Below, in pieces: positions 13,938 to 22,582 of a stretch of 35,702 bases of DNA. Position 1 is the stretch's first letter. Every line of letters begins with the position of its first letter. A program made the position numbers and the translations under genes. The DNA comes from Oscillospiraceae bacterium (GTDB lineage Bacteria; Bacillota; Clostridia; Oscillospirales; Acutalibacteraceae), in the NCBI GenBank assembly GCA_902769255.1, contig CACXOM010000010.1, positions 1-35,702 on the forward strand, in the 5' to 3' direction. Below the pieces are notes generated by a model, which was not told the origin of the DNA, did not search any database, and worked only from the letters and a program-made list of their open reading frames with translations.

Positions 13938-16451
13938 TTAGTTTTCTTCGGGAATTTCAATAGGTTTTACATCGTCTTGCAAAACTTCTTGTGCCTGCTC
14001 GTTTTCAGCCTGTTCCTCTTCTTGCTCTTCCTCTTTTTCGGTGAGCGAGAGAGTTATAATTCTTTCATCGTCTTTAACTCTCATAACCCTAACGCCTTTT
14101 GAAGGACGGGCAAATTTTGAAATCGAGTTAACCGGCGTTCTAATAACAATGCCTGCCGAAGTAATAAGCATAATATCTTCATCGCTGTTTTCATCGACCA
14201 TAGCGATTTGAGCGACATCGCCGTATTTTGCGGTACGATAGTTAATAATACCTTTACCGCCACGAGATTGAATTCTATAATCATCAACCGAAGAAAATCT
14301 GCCGTAACCTGTTTCGGTAATGGTTAAAATGTTGGCGTTATCTCTTACAACCGCCATACCGATAACCTCATCACCCGCCTTTAGCGTTATTGCTTTAACG
14401 CCACGAGCGGTTCTGCCGAGCGGTCGAGCATCGTTTTCATTAAATCTAATCGCCATACCTTTTTTGGTTGCTACGATAATTTCGCTGTCGCCGTCAGTTA
14501 AGTCAACAAATCTTAACTCGTCGCCCTCATCAAGCGTTACCGCATTTACACCGCCTTTGCGGTTGGTTTTGTAAACTGCAAACTGCGAACGCTTAACAAC
14601 GCCGTTTTTAGTACCCATTACAATGTATTTTTCTTCATCAAATTCAGATAAATGTACCATTGCGGTAACTTTTTCGCCCGCTTCGAGCGGTAAAAGGTTA
14701 ATAATGTTAAGACCTTTTGAAGTTCTTGTTCCCTCAGGCACAACATAGGCTTTTTGGTGGTAAACTCTGCCAAGGTTTGTGAAATACAAAATAATATCGT
14801 GGGTCGAGCAAATAAACATATGCTCCGCATAGTCTTCATCACGAGTGGTCATACCTTTAAGACCTTTACCGCCTCGGTTTTGAGCGTGGTAAGTGTCAAC
14901 CGGCAAACGCTTAATATAACCCATTTTTGTAAGTGTAAGCACGCAATCTTCTTCAGGAATTAAATCTTCGTCGTCAACATCGCCCTCAACCATAGAAATT
15001 TCGGTTTTGCGGTCGTCGTTAAATCTGTCGCGAATTTTTAATACCTCTTCTTTAACAATTTCAAGAATTCTTTGCTCGTTTGCAAGAATATCTTCAAAAT
15101 CGGCAATTTTTTCTTTAAGTGCAGCCAATTCAGACTCGATTTTCTCAATTTCCAAACCTGTTAATTGAGCGAGTCGCATATCAACAATATGTTTTGCCTG
15201 AATTTCATCAATCGGGAAATTCTCCATCAACGCAGTTTTAGCTTCATCAACAGTTTTTGAAGCACGAATTAATTTAATAACCTTGTCAATATCGTCAAGC
15301 GCAATTATAAGACCCTCTAAAATGTGCGCTCTGTCCATTGCTTTTTTAAGGTCAAATTTGGTACGGCGTGTAATAATTTCCTCTTGATATTTTACATATT
15401 CGTGCATAATTTCTTTTAAATTAAGCACTTTCGGAACGCCGTCAACAAGCGCCAACATAATAACGCCGAATGTTGTTTGCAACTGTGTATATGTATAAAG
15501 TTTGTTAAGCGCAACTTGCGGATTAACGTCTTTTTTAAGCTCAACAACAATTTTCATACCGTCACGGTTTGAGTAGTCGACAATGTCGTCAATGCCCTCA
15601 ATTTTTTTGTTGTCTGCCAAATCAACGATATTTTTAACAAGTTCTTTTTTATTAACCTGATAAGGAATTTCAGTAATAACAATTTGGAATTTATTATTGC
15701 GAATTTCCTCAATTTCGGCTCTGCCTCGAACAACAATTTTGCCTCTGCCGGTAGCATAAGCGGAGCGAATACCGCTTCTGCCCATAATAACACCGCCTGT
15801 CGGAAAATCAGGTCCGGGCAAAATTTCGTTCATTTCGTCAAGAGTGATTTCGGGGTTATCGATATAAGATACGATACAGTCGATTACCTCGCCCAAATTG
15901 TGCGGCGGAATATTGGTTGCCATACCAACGGCAATACCTTTTGAGCCGTTTACCAACAAATAAGGAATTCTTGAAGGAAGAGTTGTAGGCTCTTTGAGTC
16001 GGTCGTCGTAGTTCGGCATAAAATCAACGGTATTTTTTTCAATGTCGGCAAGCATTTCAACCGCCATTTTCGACATTCTCGCCTCAGTATAACGGTAAGC
16101 AGCGGCAGGGTGGCCGTCAACCGAACCGAAGTTTCCGTGACCGTCAATCATTTCATAACGCATTGAAAAGTCTTGCGCCATTCTAACCAAAGCGTCATAA
16201 ACCGAAGCGTCACCGTGAGGGTGATAAGAACCTAATACCGCACCGACAATATCGGCACATTTACGGTAAGGTTTATCAGGCGTAAGGCCCCTTTCAAACA
16301 TTGTGTAGAGAATTCTTCTGTGAACAGGTTTTAAACCGTCTCGAACATCGGGCAATGCACGGGAAACAATAACGCTCATTGAATAGTCAAGGAACGATTT
16401 TTCCATAGTATCGCATATTTCGACCGGTATAATTTTCTCTTCAAAATCCAT
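13938..16451 (-). CDS. gyrA: DNA gyrase subunit A
   Basis: A 837-residue gyrase A from the ATG at 16451. A TTG three codons upstream (16460) is the alternative start; GGAGA sits too close to the TTG and rather far from the ATG, so neither is decisive. The breakage-reunion domain has DGLKPVHRRIL, the quinolone region GSYHPHGDASVYDALVRMAQ and catalytic Tyr in AYRYTEAR. The C-terminal half is the beta-pinwheel, with the GyrA-box-like QNRGGKG and a later SRGGKG. The tail is acidic. The residue matching E. coli Ser83 is alanine. It is separated from gyrB by a YcxB-like gene and a RAYT. Confidence 0.96.
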   Translation of the reverse strand: MDFEEKIIPVEICDTMEKSFLDYSMSVIVSRALPDVRDGLKPVHRRILYTMFERGLTPDKPYRKCADIVGAVLGSYHPHGDASVYDALVRMAQDFSMRYEMIDGHGNFGSVDGHPAAAYRYTEARMSKMAVEMLADIEKNTVDFMPNYDDRLKEPTTLPSRIPYLLVNGSKGIAVGMATNIPPHNLGEVIDCIVSYIDNPEITLDEMNEILPGPDFPTGGVIMGRSGIRSAYATGRGKIVVRGRAEIEEIRNNKFQIVITEIPYQVNKKELVKNIVDLADNKKIEGIDDIVDYSNRDGMKIVVELKKDVNPQVALNKLYTYTQLQTTFGVIMLALVDGVPKVLNLKEIMHEYVKYQEEIITRRTKFDLKKAMDRAHILEGLIIALDDIDKVIKLIRASKTVDEAKTALMENFPIDEIQAKHIVDMRLAQLTGLEIEKIESELAALKEKIADFEDILANEQRILEIVKEEVLKIRDRFNDDRKTEISMVEGDVDDEDLIPEEDCVLTLTKMGYIKRLPVDTYHAQNRGGKGLKGMTTRDEDYAEHMFICSTHDIILYFTNLGRVYHQKAYVVPEGTRTSKGLNIINLLPLEAGEKVTAMVHLSEFDEEKYIVMGTKNGVVKRSQFAVYKTNRKGGVNAVTLDEGDELRFVDLTDGDSEIIVATKKGMAIRFNENDARPLGRTARGVKAITLKAGDEVIGMAVVRDNANILTITETGYGRFSSVDDYRIQSRGGKGIINYRTAKYGDVAQIAMVDENSDEDIMLITSAGIVIRTPVNSISKFARPSKGVRVMRVKDDERIITLSLTEKEEEQEEEQAENEQAQEVLQDDVKPIEIPEEN

Positions 16452-16524
16452 TTTGCTCAATTATCTCCAATCTGAATTAATGTTTATTTAAAATCCGCTC
16501 TAAAAGAGTGTTATAAAATATTAT

Positions 16525-17031
16525 CTAACAAAACAAACTATCGCTTTCCCAAACAGCAGGGTTATTATGAATATATTCACTAATTTCTATTAATGATTTT
16601 TCGTTTCTTATTACGTGTTCGTAAAAAGACCTTTGCCAAAGCTTCTTATTTGTTTTTCTGTTTGTATATCTTTTTAAAGATGAAACAACTTTAGAAAGAA
16701 TTGCGTTTGTAGGGGTCGGCTTCCCAGACGACCCGTTTGCTGACTCATTGTTTATAAATACAATTAAATGAATGTGATTAGGCATTATGCAATAGGTTTC
16801 TATATTGACAAATTGATTTGTTTCGTCAATAAATTTTATCGCATTTTCTACAGTTTTTCCGATTTCGATTAGTTCTACTTTCGGGTCGTCTGGGAAGCCG
16901 ACCCCTACAATCTTTGATAAGGTTTTTTGCTTTTCTTTAGTACAAATTGTTAAATAATAGTAACCGGTTTCGGAATAATCAAAATCTATAAGCCTAATTC
17001 TCTTTCTTTTAGGTAAATCTTTTTTATTCAT
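16525..17031 (-). CDS. REP-associated tyrosine transposase (RAYT, IS200-like)
   Basis: A 168-residue Y1/HUH nuclease. HIH at residues 86-88 in YCIMPNHIHLIV is the metal-binding HUH motif. The C-terminal LWQRSFYEHVIRNE..EYIHNNP block is the RAYT hallmark, with Tyr137 or Tyr153 as candidate nucleophile. Its ATG overlaps the YcxB stop by eight bases, so translation is probably coupled. The gene contains two 29-base perfect inverted copies (16707-16735, 16882-16910) of the hairpin repeat found between genes at 69-97, encoding residues 99-109 and 41-50. RAYTs are usually single-copy and linked to palindromic repeats; that fits, though activity is unproven. Confidence 0.88.
   Translation of the reverse strand: MNKKDLPKRKRIRLIDFDYSETGYYYLTICTKEKQKTLSKIVGVGFPDDPKVELIEIGKTVENAIKFIDETNQFVNIETYCIMPNHIHLIVFINNESANGSSGKPTPTNAILSKVVSSLKRYTNRKTNKKLWQRSFYEHVIRNEKSLIEISEYIHNNPAVWESDSLFC
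16707..16735 (+). repeat. Hairpin repeat inside the RAYT gene, copy A
   Basis: TTGTAGGGGTCGG..CGACCCG, stem GGGTCG/CGACCC. It is a perfect 29-base reverse complement of 16882-16910 and encodes residues 99-109 (NGSSGKPTPTN) of the RAYT. Confidence 0.9.
16882..16910 (-). repeat. Hairpin repeat inside the RAYT gene, copy B
   Basis: Inverted partner of 16707-16735 with identical sequence on the minus strand. It encodes residues 41-50 (IVGVGFPDDP), in a different frame from copy A. Confidence 0.9.
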
Positions 17032-17539
17032 TTATATCGCAGAAATAGTCTAAAACTTTTTTCAGCGGGGGTTTGTTGTTGTCGTTTAAAATGCGTTTTG
17101 GTATCGCCATTAATCTGCCATCAACAAGCACAATTATAATTTCATTTTCGCTTGTAAGCACTTGTCTTACATCTTCTTTTAAAATGTCCCAATTTGCGTC
17201 ATACGCTTCAACCACAACATTAATTTTGTCATCAAAAAGCGTAAGCACGGTATTTTCACCGGTTGTTGATGCACGAACTGTGTTTTTTTCGTTATTTTTA
17301 TAGCCGAAATAAGCGAAAATATTAACAATTATCAGTGCAAGTGTCGGCAAATATGCGTTTGGGTCTTTAAAAATTTCCGTTAGCGATTTATTTGTCAGCG
17401 GAATAAACGATAAAATTATTACAAGAAGTGAAACCATCGCAATAAAAATTATTCGTTTTTTGTAATTTTTTAACACCCCTGCGGTGTAAAGTGCTTCTTT
17501 AACCTCGTCCGGCGATAGAATATAAGAAAGTCTTTCCAT
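17024..17539 (-). CDS. YcxB-like membrane protein
   Basis: A 171-residue protein. Residues 1-25 are polar, two membrane segments lie at about 29-48 and 64-79, and a soluble C-terminal domain (about 90-171) resembles the YcxB-like family (beta-strand rich, with VLVDGRLMAIPKRIL near the end). Function is unknown in the family. It begins 12 bases after gyrB ends and its stop overlaps the RAYT start. Placement between gyrB and gyrA suggests co-transcription, not a gyrase role. Confidence 0.65.
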   Translation of the reverse strand: MERLSYILSPDEVKEALYTAGVLKNYKKRIIFIAMVSLLVIILSFIPLTNKSLTEIFKDPNAYLPTLALIIVNIFAYFGYKNNEKNTVRASTTGENTVLTLFDDKINVVVEAYDANWDILKEDVRQVLTSENEIIIVLVDGRLMAIPKRILNDNNKPPLKKVLDYFCDINE

Positions 17540-17551
17540 AAATACCTCTTT

Positions 17552-19519
17552 TTATATATCGAGATTTTCGACAAATTTTGCGTTTTCTTCGATAAAGTTC
17601 TTTCTTGGCTCAACCTCGTCGCCCATAAGCACGTTGAAAACTTGGTCGGCACGCTCGGCGTCTGCCATTGTTACTTTAAGCATAGTTCTAAACGATGGGT
17701 CCATTGTAGTTTCCCAAAGTTGCTCAGCGTCCATTTCACCAAGACCTTTGTAACGCTGAATAGAAGCGTTTCCGCCGAGTTCGGCATTATATTTATCACG
17801 CTCTGCCTCGTTAAAAGCATATCTTTTTTGTTTGCCTTTTTTAACCTCAAAAAGTGGCGGTTGAGCGATATAAATGTGTCCGTTTTCGATAAGTTGCGGC
17901 ATATAGCGGAAGAAGAATGTAAGCAAAAGTGTTGCGATATGCGCACCGTCAACGTCGGCATCGGACATAATAATAACTTTGTGATAACGAAGTTTTTCAA
18001 TATCAAAATTGTCGCCTATTCCTGTTCCCAAAGCTATTATGATAGGGGTTAGTTTATCGTTGCCGTAAACCTTATCAATTCTTGCTTTTTCAACATTAAG
18101 CATTTTACCCCAAAGAGCCAAAATTGCTTGATATTTACTGTCACGTCCTTTAATTGCAGAACCGCCCGCCGAGTCACCCTCGACTATGTAAAGCTCGTTT
18201 TTGGTCGGGTCACGTGAAATGCAGTCAGCCAATTTATCAGGCATACGCATTTTGCCTATACCTTTTGATTTTTCACGCTCTAACTCTCTTGCTTTTTGCG
18301 CTTTTTCTCTTGCGGCGGTTGCCGACATAACTTTGCTGACAACCAATTTTGCAACTGCTGGGTTATCTTCAAAATAGTCGGTCAATTTTTCGTTCATTGC
18401 CTGCGAAACGAGTGTTCCTATATAGGTGTTGCCGAGTTTCGCTTTAGTTTGGCCCTCAAACTGCGCATCGGTAAGTTTTACCGAAATTACCGCAATTAAG
18501 CCCTCTTGAACGTCTTCGCCCTTAAAATTAGAGTCGTTATCTTTTAAATATTTAAATTTTCTTGCATAGTCGTTTACAACCTTGGTAAGGGCTTTTTTAA
18601 ACGAGTTTTCGTGAGTACCGCCGTCAACGGTATGAATATTGTTTGCAAACGAGATAATGTTTGTGTCGTAACCGCTGTTATAAAGAAGCGCTACTTCAAC
18701 CTGTGCATCGCCTTTTACTGCGGAAATGTAAATATCGTCTTCGGTAATTCTTGTTGCAGCTTTCTTTTTAGAAAGCAAAAAGTCGCAATAAGATTTAATA
18801 CCTCCCTCAAAATGCAAAACATCTGCTCTTGGCTCGCCCTTGTCGTCAACTTCTGCGTCAAAACGTTTATCTGAAAGGTTAATTCTAATACCTGCGTTTA
18901 AAAACGCTTGTTCACGAAGACGGGTAAGCAAAGTTTCATAGTCATATCTTGTAGTTTCGGTGAAAGTTTTTGCGCTGGCTTTAAAAGTTACGGTTGTACC
19001 TGAACCCTCGCAGTCGCCGATACATTTTAAGTCATAAACCGGTTTTGAGTCTTCAAAACGCTGACGATAAAGTTTGCCGTCTTTTCTTACCTCAACTTCG
19101 AGCCAGTCGGAAAGAGCGTTTACAACTGATGAACCTACGCCGTGAAGACCGCCTGAAACTTTATAGCCCGAACCGCCGAATTTACCGCCTGCGTGAAGCT
19201 GTGTAAATACAACGGTAACCGCCGGCATACCCATTTTTTTCTGAATATCAACAGGAATACCACGGCCGTTATCAGAAACTTTAATAACGTCATCGTCTAA
19301 AATTTCGACATTAATATCGGTACAGTAGCCTGCTAACGCTTCATCGATAGAGTTATCGACAATTTCGTAAACCAAATGGTGCAGACCTCGCTCGCCTGTT
19401 GAGCCGATATACATACCCGGTCTTTTTCTTACCGCTTCGAGTCCTTCAAGGACCTGAATCGCAGAGGCGTCATATTCTTCCTCAACCTGCGTGTTCATCA
19501 AAATTTCTTCGTTTTCCAT
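17552..19519 (-). CDS. gyrB: DNA gyrase subunit B
   Basis: A 655-residue type IIA topoisomerase ATPase subunit. I use the ATG at 19519, preceded by AAAGGTGAAG; an upstream extension to 19558 lies in leader sequence. The GHKL ATPase domain shows [14 protein letters not shown], the NSIDEALAG Mg/ATP motif, DNGRGIPVD and [14 protein letters not shown]. The TOPRIM domain shows EGDSAGGSA and DADVDGAHI. The segment [14 protein letters not shown] replaces the more common PLRGKILNVEKA. It makes A2B2 gyrase with GyrA. Confidence 0.96.
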   Translation of the reverse strand: MENEEILMNTQVEEEYDASAIQVLEGLEAVRKRPGMYIGSTGERGLHHLVYEIVDNSIDEALAGYCTDINVEILDDDVIKVSDNGRGIPVDIQKKMGMPAVTVVFTQLHAGGKFGGSGYKVSGGLHGVGSSVVNALSDWLEVEVRKDGKLYRQRFEDSKPVYDLKCIGDCEGSGTTVTFKASAKTFTETTRYDYETLLTRLREQAFLNAGIRINLSDKRFDAEVDDKGEPRADVLHFEGGIKSYCDFLLSKKKAATRITEDDIYISAVKGDAQVEVALLYNSGYDTNIISFANNIHTVDGGTHENSFKKALTKVVNDYARKFKYLKDNDSNFKGEDVQEGLIAVISVKLTDAQFEGQTKAKLGNTYIGTLVSQAMNEKLTDYFEDNPAVAKLVVSKVMSATAAREKAQKARELEREKSKGIGKMRMPDKLADCISRDPTKNELYIVEGDSAGGSAIKGRDSKYQAILALWGKMLNVEKARIDKVYGNDKLTPIIIALGTGIGDNFDIEKLRYHKVIIMSDADVDGAHIATLLLTFFFRYMPQLIENGHIYIAQPPLFEVKKGKQKRYAFNEAERDKYNAELGGNASIQRYKGLGEMDAEQLWETTMDPSFRTMLKVTMADAERADQVFNVLMGDEVEPRKNFIEENAKFVENLDI

Positions 19520-19561
19520 TTTATCTTCACCTTTCCAACACAGTGCCTGTGCACGCAAACT

Positions 19562-19608
19562 CCTCGGGAAAAAGTTTTAATAAAACTTAAAGTTCTTCTT
19601 ACCTCGGG
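19562..19608 (-). promoter_or_regulatory. Palindrome between short direct repeats in the gyrB leader
   Basis: CCTCGGG occurs at 19562-19568 and 19602-19608, exactly 40 bases apart. Between them is the palindrome AAGTTTTA-A-TAAAACTT (19572-19588). It lies 45-90 bases upstream of gyrB. Regulatory function is a guess; a weak CATAAT -10 with TTAAAA -35 lies just upstream at 19610-19638. Confidence 0.35.
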
Positions 19609-19646
19609 GATTATGTTTTTATTTTTAATATGTTTTAAAAAAGATT

Positions 19647-19892
19647 TTATATTAATTTATTTTTTGCTCTATAATTTAAAGTTTTTGTTGCTATTGGTGA
19701 AATGTAAGACACATTTTTAGTAACAACCAAAGATAACGGCAAGTCGTAAATGCTTGTATAAACAATATTTTTTTCTTTTTCGGCGTTGTTTAAAAACTCA
19801 CGAGTTTTTTTAGAAACGGTAACAATATCCATATCAAAAATGCCGATTATTTCATCATTTTTTACAAATGTATTTCCGCCGAGATAAAGCAT
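19647..19892 (-). CDS. remB: Extracellular matrix regulator RemB (DUF370)
   Basis: An 81-residue member of the DUF370/RemA-RemB family, opening MLYLGGNTFVKNDEIIGIFDMD. It occupies the same slot, next to gyrB on the recF side, as remB (yaaB) in Bacillus. RemA-type proteins are DNA-binding regulators of matrix and osmoprotection genes in Bacillus; a similar role here is inferred. GGGGAG lies upstream of the ATG, 14 bases after the methyltransferase stop. Confidence 0.85.
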   Translation of the reverse strand: MLYLGGNTFVKNDEIIGIFDMDIVTVSKKTREFLNNAEKEKNIVYTSIYDLPLSLVVTKNVSYISPIATKTLNYRAKNKLI

Positions 19893-19906
19893 ATTTTCTC
19901 CCCGTA

Positions 19907-20629
19907 TTATAAAAATTTTATTAATCTTTTTTTGCTTTCTTCAAAATATTTTTTATCAATTTCAATTCCTATATATCTTCTATTTAGTTTTAAAGCAGCT
20001 TCTCCAGTACTTCCGACTCCGTTAAAACAATCCAAAACAACATCATTTTCATTTGAGGCAATTTTAATTATTTTTTCTAATAGTTTTACAGGCTTTTGTG
20101 TAGGGTGCAACGATTTTCCGTTTTCATCTTTTATTCTTTCTTTGCCCATGCATATACCACACTCAAAAAAATTATGCATATCTTTCTGATTTGTGAAATT
20201 CCAAGTATGCCCTTTGTTCCAACAAGAAACGATAAGCTCACAGCTGTTTAAAAAAGACGATTTTCTAAAATTAGGCACAGGGTTTGATTTATGCCATACC
20301 ATAAATTGAAAAGTATCAAATTCTGGATCAAATATTTTATGATATTCACCTATTATATTGTAAGAACAAAAAATAAATATATTTCCTTTTGGTGATAATA
20401 TTCTCTTAAATTCACATATTAAATCTGCCGGATTTAATTGTTTTAAATCCCATTCTGCTAGATCGTTGTTTATGTCAGAACGCCAATCAAATTTAAGATT
20501 GCCCGTACTATATTTTGCTATGTTATAAGGAGGGTCAGTTAAAATTAAATCAATTGAATTATCAGGTATTTTTTTTAATGAATCAAAACAATCATCATTT
20601 ATTAAAGTAAGTTTTTTAATCTTTTCCAT
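19907..20629 (-). CDS. DNA amino-methyltransferase (beta class, type II modification)
   Basis: A 240-residue DNA methyltransferase. The catalytic motif DPPY (32-35) comes first, then a variable target-recognition middle part. The SAM motif follows near residue 203 (DCFNGVGSTGEA), preceded by HPTQKPVKLLEKI. That order is the beta class, and DPPY favours N6-adenine over N4-cytosine. It starts one base after the preceding nuclease-like gene with no clear ribosome site, so coupled translation is likely. The recognition sequence cannot be read from the protein. Codon use looks more AT-rich than in neighbouring gyrB. Confidence 0.88.
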   Translation of the reverse strand: MEKIKKLTLINDDCFDSLKKIPDNSIDLILTDPPYNIAKYSTGNLKFDWRSDINNDLAEWDLKQLNPADLICEFKRILSPKGNIFIFCSYNIIGEYHKIFDPEFDTFQFMVWHKSNPVPNFRKSSFLNSCELIVSCWNKGHTWNFTNQKDMHNFFECGICMGKERIKDENGKSLHPTQKPVKLLEKIIKIASNENDVVLDCFNGVGSTGEAALKLNRRYIGIEIDKKYFEESKKRLIKFL

Positions 20630-20630
20630 A

Positions 20631-21446
20631 TTAACTAAAATACAAATCCTTTATTCTTGCCAAAGCTGTTTTAATTTTATTTGCCGATACTTTATATTGT
20701 TCAAAAATAATATCAAAACCTTTTTCATCATCACAAACAAAATTCCAATAATCTTTACCTATTAATAATTCATCCTCTGCAAAAAACTGTTTAACCCTTT
20801 CTTGTTTCCACTCTTTTCCCTCGCCAAATTTGTTATAGGCAGTCCCAAAAAATATTTTTACTTTTGCGGTTTTATCATCTTTTAACTGATTTTTTAATAA
20901 AAAATATTCTTCTAATAATGCTGATTTTTCCGCTCTTGATTTTTTATTATCTAAGTCACCAGAAGCTTTTAACTCTATTAAATAATGTTCATTTTTTTCA
21001 CAACTGAAAAAATAATTATCGGTTACATGCGTTCTTTTGTAGCTAGTTATATCTTTTGGATATATGGATGAAAAAGAAGAATAATGATTTATTTCAGGTT
21101 TTGCGGAATGATCTAAATAACTATCTAAAATGCTTGCAATTCTTTGAGTTTGTTCAGGTAAAATAAAAGAATCAATATTATTTTTTACGTCATAAGATAA
21201 TTTTGCAATATTATTTCCCATTTTTTCTAAAACATTTCCAAAGCTGCTATCAAAACTTCTTACAAATGCAGAATAAAACATAAATTCTTCACCTAATTCA
21301 GCAATAAAACAATTATTTTTTTTCATATTTATAACACCGTTAATATCACTAACTTCTTTGCTGTATCTGCTAAAAAGACCATCCGAAAATGAACTTATGG
21401 CAGTATCCACTAACAGTTTTATAGCTTTTTCTTTTTCAACATTCAT
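20631..21446 (-). CDS. Probable type II restriction endonuclease
   Basis: A 271-residue protein paired with the methyltransferase. A PD-(D/E)XK-like core is visible: Asp143 in THVTDNYFF, then Glu158-Leu-Lys160 in YLIELKASGD. The lysine-rich DNKKSRAEKSALLEEY segment follows. It has no signal peptide or membrane segment. I cannot place it in a named restriction family, so the endonuclease call rests on this motif and on its neighbour. AAAGGAAG precedes the ATG. It lies 36 bases after recF with no obvious promoter of its own and upstream of the methyltransferase. Confidence 0.72.
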   Translation of the reverse strand: MNVEKEKAIKLLVDTAISSFSDGLFSRYSKEVSDINGVINMKKNNCFIAELGEEFMFYSAFVRSFDSSFGNVLEKMGNNIAKLSYDVKNNIDSFILPEQTQRIASILDSYLDHSAKPEINHYSSFSSIYPKDITSYKRTHVTDNYFFSCEKNEHYLIELKASGDLDNKKSRAEKSALLEEYFLLKNQLKDDKTAKVKIFFGTAYNKFGEGKEWKQERVKQFFAEDELLIGKDYWNFVCDDEKGFDIIFEQYKVSANKIKTALARIKDLYFS

Positions 21447-21482
21447 TATAAACTTCCTTTCAATAATAAATTCCCCGCCGTA

Positions 21483-22568
21483 TTATTCGTTTGTAAGCAG
21501 GCCGTTTTGCATTTTAAAAACTTTGCCTTTATTAAGCGATTTTATGGTATTCGGGTCGCAACAGGTAATAAAAACCTGCCAGCCTTTTATATGGTTTAAA
21601 ATGTAGTCTTGCCTTTTTAAGTCAAGCTCGCTCATTACATCGTCTAAAATCGCAATAGGCTGTTCGCCTGTATATTTTTTCAAAATCTCCGCTTCGGAAA
21701 GCTTTAGCGACACAACTGCTGAACGACGCTGTCCTTGCGAGCCGAAAATTTTAAGCGCTAAACTGTTAATAAAAAACTCCATATCATCACGGTGCGGACC
21801 GCAATTTGTTGAAGATGTGGCAGCGTCTTGTACCCTACTTTTCTTTAACTGCTCTAAAATTTCCTCTTCGCTGCCTTCCCCAGTTGAACATTTATATTTT
21901 ATTGATATTTCCTCTTTATTTGAAGAAATTCCGCTGTAAATATCAGTAATATATTCGCCAAGCGCTTCAATATATTTTTTTCTTTGCGCAATTAAATAAG
22001 CGCCGTATTTTGCAATTTTTCCCTCATAAACATCAAGCATAAAATCAAGTTCAGGGTGAAAAACAACATCTTTTAATACGGTGTTTCGCTGAATTACCGC
22101 TCTGTTATAAGCTGTTAAAACTTTGTGATATTTCGGGCGAACGGTAGAAATTGCGTTGTCTAAAAATTTTCTTCTAACAATAGGGCCTTCTTTTATTAAA
22201 TCCATATCGGAAGGTGAAAAAAGCACCGCTGTAAATTTTTCAGAAAGACCGCTTGCCGAGCTTAAATTTATATCATTTACCGAGGCTAAACGTTTATTTG
22301 TTATAATAATATCGGCTTTTTGCGTTCTTTCACCCGAAAAAAACGTGGTTTTAAGCTTTGCGGTTTGATTTTCACTTAAAATGTTGATAAGTTGGTTATC
22401 TTTTGTACCTCTAAAGCTTTTTTTGCCTGTAAAAAGCCAAATTGCCTCAATTAAATTAGTTTTGCCCTGCGCATTGTCGCCATAAATTATGTTAATTTCT
22501 TTATTTGGCTCAAATTCGCCCTTTTTTAAATTACGATAATTTTCATATTCAAACTTTTCAATATACAT
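21483..22568 (-). CDS. recF: DNA replication and repair protein RecF
   Basis: A 361-residue SMC-like ATPase that helps load RecA at gaps with RecOR. It has N-terminal YRNLKKGEFEP, Walker A GDNAQGKTN (30-38), signature GSQGQRRSAVVSLKLSEAEIL near 280 and Walker B PIAILDDVMSELD. It lies 14 bases after yaaA in the conserved dnaA-dnaN-yaaA-recF order. Confidence 0.95.
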   Translation of the reverse strand: MYIEKFEYENYRNLKKGEFEPNKEINIIYGDNAQGKTNLIEAIWLFTGKKSFRGTKDNQLINILSENQTAKLKTTFFSGERTQKADIIITNKRLASVNDINLSSASGLSEKFTAVLFSPSDMDLIKEGPIVRRKFLDNAISTVRPKYHKVLTAYNRAVIQRNTVLKDVVFHPELDFMLDVYEGKIAKYGAYLIAQRKKYIEALGEYITDIYSGISSNKEEISIKYKCSTGEGSEEEILEQLKKSRVQDAATSSTNCGPHRDDMEFFINSLALKIFGSQGQRRSAVVSLKLSEAEILKKYTGEQPIAILDDVMSELDLKRQDYILNHIKGWQVFITCCDPNTIKSLNKGKVFKMQNGLLTNE

Positions 22569-22582
22569 TAAATGAACACCTG

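Noticed and set aside
20631-21446. Assignment of the nuclease to the TdeIII (GGNCC) family
   Set aside because: I could not match remembered family motifs, and an adenine-type DPPY partner does not suit a GGNCC system that normally uses cytosine-C5 methylation.
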